Shown here piece after piece: positions 6,905-8,921 of a stretch of DNA of 8,921 bases. The notes beneath the pieces were generated by a model. It did no database searches, was not told the origin of the DNA, and saw nothing but the letters and a program-made list of their open reading frames with translations. A program made the translations under genes and the position numbers. The stretch is from Desulfobacteraceae bacterium (lineage in GTDB: Bacteria; Desulfobacterota; Desulfobacteria; Desulfobacterales; JAABPS01). The stretch spans positions 1 to 8,921 of the forward strand of contig JAABPS010000058.1 in assembly GCA_011391835.1 (NCBI GenBank). Reading direction: 5' to 3'. How positions within the stretch are numbered: the first letter of the stretch is position 1; the number at the start of each line of letters is the position of its first letter.

Positions 6905-8239
6905 TTATAATCTTGGAAGGTACTGTTCAATCTCAAACTTGCTGACATGGGTTCTGTACCGATCCCACTCTATTTTTTTATTTTCTATAAACTTATTAAA
7001 TATATGCTCGCCCAGAACTTTTTTAACCAGCTCACTCTTTTCCGTTTCAAGTATCGCGGCATATAAATTCCCCGGTAAAGCGGTAATTCCCCATTCTTCC
7101 CTCTCTTTGGGTGTCATTTCAAAAATATCTTTTTCAATCGGATCCGGGAGTTCATATTTTTTCTCAATGCCTTCCATTCCCGCACCCAGCATGACGGCAA
7201 AGGCCAGATAGGGGTTACACGCCGGATCCGGAGATCTAAATTCGATCCTCGTAGCCTTTTCCTTCCCGGGTTTATACATCGGGACTCTTATCATTGCGGA
7301 TCGATTTCTGTTTGCCCAGGAAACATAAACCGGCGCTTCATATCCTGGAACCAGCCGCTTATAGGAATTAACCCACTGATTCGTCACAGCCGTCATTTCC
7401 GGAGCATGTTTTAATATTCCAGCAATGTAATGTCTGGCTGTATCAGACAGATTATATTCCGCATCCTTATTGTAAAAAGCATTTTTATCCCCTTTAAAAA
7501 GCGACTGATGAACATGCATACCGCTTCCGTTTTCGCCGAACATGGGCTTTGGCATAAAAGTCGCATAAACATTATTCTGTCTTGCAATTTCTTTTACAAC
7601 CATTCTGTAGGTCATGGTGATATCCGCCATTTTTAATCCATCAATATAGCGTAAATCTATTTCATGCTGGCTCGGTGCCACTTCATGATGGCTGTATTCC
7701 ACCTGAATCCCCATGCTCTGTAAAGCGAAAATAGTCTCTCTTCTCAGATTACTCCCTTGATCAACCGGCCTTGAATCAAAATATCCGCCTTTGTCGAGTA
7801 TTTCTGTAGAAGTGTTATCTTTGAAATAAAAATATTCCAATTCCGGGCCCACATAGAACGTATATCCTTTTTCTGCGACTTTATTCAGAAGCCTTTTTAG
7901 AGCATATCGCGGATCCCCGTCATAATTTGATCCGTCCGGATTGAGAATATCGCAAAACATGCGCGCAACAGGTTTATCTCCACCTCTCCAGGGTACCATC
8001 TGAAACGTGGTGGGATCAGGCATCGCTATCATGTCGCTTTCGTGAATACGGGCAAATCCCTCAATTGAAGACCCATCAAACCCCATACCTTCAGATAACC
8101 CTTCATCCAATTCTGACGGAGTGATTGCAAAGCTCTTTAAAAAGCCAAGGACATCTGTAAACCAGAGCTGAATGAAGCTTATCTCTTTTTCTTTTACAAG
8201 TTTTTTAACATCGTTTGCGGTTTTGCATTCTTTAAACAT
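6905..8239 (-). CDS. glnA: Glutamine synthetase, type I (alpha subtype)
   Basis: Makes glutamine from glutamate, ammonia and ATP in the cytoplasm, as a dodecamer in this family. The length of 444 residues fits GSI-alpha, without the roughly 25-residue insertion of the enteric GSI-beta type. Visible motifs: MGFDGSSIEGF at 52-62; metal and substrate residues in PELEYF (Glu133, Glu135), HHEVAPSQHE (Glu186, Glu193) and His242; the ATP signature KPMFGENGSGMH at 231-242; the flap Glu301 in PGYEAP; NRNRS further on. Arg64 matches Arg62 of B. subtilis GS, tied there to feedback inhibition. The position of the adenylylated Tyr of E. coli is Phe373, so control by adenylylation is ruled out. Translation start is firm: AGGAGG at 8249-8254 lies nine bases before the ATG. 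glnB is 293 bp upstream, and a sigma-54 promoter candidate lies between. Confidence 0.98.
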   Translation of the reverse strand: MFKECKTANDVKKLVKEKEISFIQLWFTDVLGFLKSFAITPSELDEGLSEGMGFDGSSIEGFARIHESDMIAMPDPTTFQMVPWRGGDKPVARMFCDILNPDGSNYDGDPRYALKRLLNKVAEKGYTFYVGPELEYFYFKDNTSTEILDKGGYFDSRPVDQGSNLRRETIFALQSMGIQVEYSHHEVAPSQHEIDLRYIDGLKMADITMTYRMVVKEIARQNNVYATFMPKPMFGENGSGMHVHQSLFKGDKNAFYNKDAEYNLSDTARHYIAGILKHAPEMTAVTNQWVNSYKRLVPGYEAPVYVSWANRNRSAMIRVPMYKPGKEKATRIEFRSPDPACNPYLAFAVMLGAGMEGIEKKYELPDPIEKDIFEMTPKEREEWGITALPGNLYAAILETEKSELVKKVLGEHIFNKFIENKKIEWDRYRTHVSKFEIEQYLPRL

Positions 8240-8532
8240 TTTCTCAATTCCTCCTTAATTTATGAGCTTTATTAATTTTATTTTTTTGCGCGAAATATTT
8301 TAATACACATAAATTCATTAAATAAAAATGCATCAAGCATGCCAATCATTGTCTTTCCATATATCTATCTAATTTTATAGCATATATTAACTTTTTTACA
8401 GCAAATACAAATTATGCTGCATTACATTTTCGTAATAATTAAGCCTATTACATTACATATTTGTGGTTTCTCTTCGCCATCCATTTACAACCCGTGGCCA
8501 GTGAAAAATCATCTGCTCGTTTACCAAATTGC
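8240..8532 (-). other. glnB-glnA intergenic region
   Basis: This 293-bp AT-rich gap, the longest gene-free stretch of the window, contains the glnA ribosome binding site, the sigma-54 promoter candidate and, further upstream, ATTAC (8421-8425) and GTAAT (8432-8436) as a short dyad plus a second ATTACATTAC run (8448-8457). These could be activator sites but match no operator I know. No terminator is evident after glnB, so read-through from glnB into glnA remains possible. Confidence 0.4.
8329..8345 (-). promoter_or_regulatory. Candidate sigma-54 (-24/-12) promoter of glnA
   Basis: On the minus strand this reads TTGGCATG-CTTG-ATGCA, with the invariant GG and GC separated by exactly ten bases; the consensus is TTGGCACG-N4-TTGCA. 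It lies about 90 bases before the glnA ATG, giving a predicted leader of roughly 75-80 bases. Nitrogen control of glnA by sigma-54 and NtrC is well known in other bacteria. I found no convincing NtrC dyad upstream in the 8346-8532 stretch. Confidence 0.6.
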
Positions 8533-8871
8533 TCAAATGGCATCCTTGCCCATCTCACCTGTTCGAATACGGATGGCTTCTTCAACGGGGAGCACAAATA
8601 TTTTTCCATCACCAACTTTCCCCGTATTTGCCGCCTTCGCAATCGCTTCTATCGTTTTTTTAACCATTTTGGACTCCAAGATGATTTCAATTTTTATTTT
8701 TGGTATAAAATCTACAGTATATTCCGCCCCCCTATAAATCTCTTTATGCCCTTTTTGCCTGCCATATCCTTTCACTTCTGTAACGGTCATTCCCTGGATA
8801 TCCAAAGCATTTAACGCTTCTTTAACTTCATCGAGTTTAAATGGTTTTATAATTGCTTCAATTTTTTTCAT
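8533..8871 (-). CDS. glnB: Nitrogen regulatory protein PII
   Basis: Small trimeric signal protein of nitrogen and carbon status that binds ATP/ADP and 2-oxoglutarate; 112 residues, the normal PII length. It opens with MKKIEAIIKPFKLDEV. The T-loop (about 37-55) contains Tyr51 in AEYTVDF, the uridylylation site in proteobacteria, and Tyr46. The second signature, TGKVGDGKIFVLPVEEA (about 83-99), is intact. The start is firm: AGGAGG at 8878-8883 lies six bases before the ATG. It precedes glnA in the same direction, the usual context of a GlnB/GlnK that reports on glutamine synthesis. No ammonium transporter (amtB) gene is visible, though the region upstream is outside the window, so GlnB versus GlnK naming is not certain. 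Confidence 0.96.
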   Translation of the reverse strand: MKKIEAIIKPFKLDEVKEALNALDIQGMTVTEVKGYGRQKGHKEIYRGAEYTVDFIPKIKIEIILESKMVKKTIEAIAKAANTGKVGDGKIFVLPVEEAIRIRTGEMGKDAI

Positions 8872-8921
8872 TGGTTACCTCCTGAATGAAGAATCATTAT
8901 TAAAACAATCCTTTTCTTTAT

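Noticed and set aside
7061..7069. NLY motif (Tyr393) in GlnA as an adenylylation site
   Set aside because: Aligning the C-termini puts this Tyr in a later helix; the E. coli NLYDLP position corresponds to DIFEM, with Phe373.
8414..8814. Plus-strand open frames of 107 and 117 residues across glnB
   Set aside because: Both overlap glnB antisense; the PII protein on the other strand has full family signatures and a strong ribosome site.

Overview
The window is AT-rich, chromosomal-looking bacterial DNA. Its gene content points to a sulfate-reducer-type deltaproteobacterium (Desulfobacterota, perhaps Desulfobacterales): a CHASE2 Ser/Thr kinase with PP2C and FHA partners, an MglA-type GTPase, a response regulator with a PATAN (DUF4388) output domain, and an alpha-type glutamine synthetase next to a PII gene. 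The taxonomic call is inference from these families, not from a marker gene. There are no RNA genes, insertion sequences, CRISPR arrays or phage genes that I can support.

Layout. Positions 1-3904 (+) hold a phosphothreonine signalling cassette: the 3' part of a membrane CHASE2-TPR-Ser/Thr kinase (cut by the window edge), a PP2C phosphatase, and a protein with two FHA-like domains, the second of them degenerate. Positions 3911-5341 (-) run head-on into this cassette with only 6 bases between the stop codons. They encode a REC-PATAN response regulator followed by an MglA-like small GTPase that starts with TTG. Divergent from the response regulator is a 409-residue two-zinc-ribbon protein of unknown function (5560-6789, +), built as an internal duplication. 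A perfect 14-bp stem-loop separates it from the convergent nitrogen genes: glnB (8533-8871, -) upstream of glnA (6905-8239, -). A good candidate sigma-54 promoter for glnA lies in the 293-bp gap between them.

How the genes may work together. The kinase, phosphatase and FHA protein form a writer, eraser and reader set for Ser/Thr phosphorylation, with sensing on the outer face of the membrane through CHASE2. The REC-PATAN protein and the GTPase look like a second, two-component-fed module, recalling how the response regulator RomR acts with MglA in Myxococcus polarity, but no MglB partner is in view. Whether the two modules cooperate is open; the tail-to-tail arrangement at least predicts that their transcripts overlap. 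The nitrogen pair is standard assimilation. GlnA has Phe where enteric GS has its adenylylated Tyr, so GS control is probably by feedback and transcription rather than by adenylylation.

The least explained gene is the duplicated zinc-ribbon protein.
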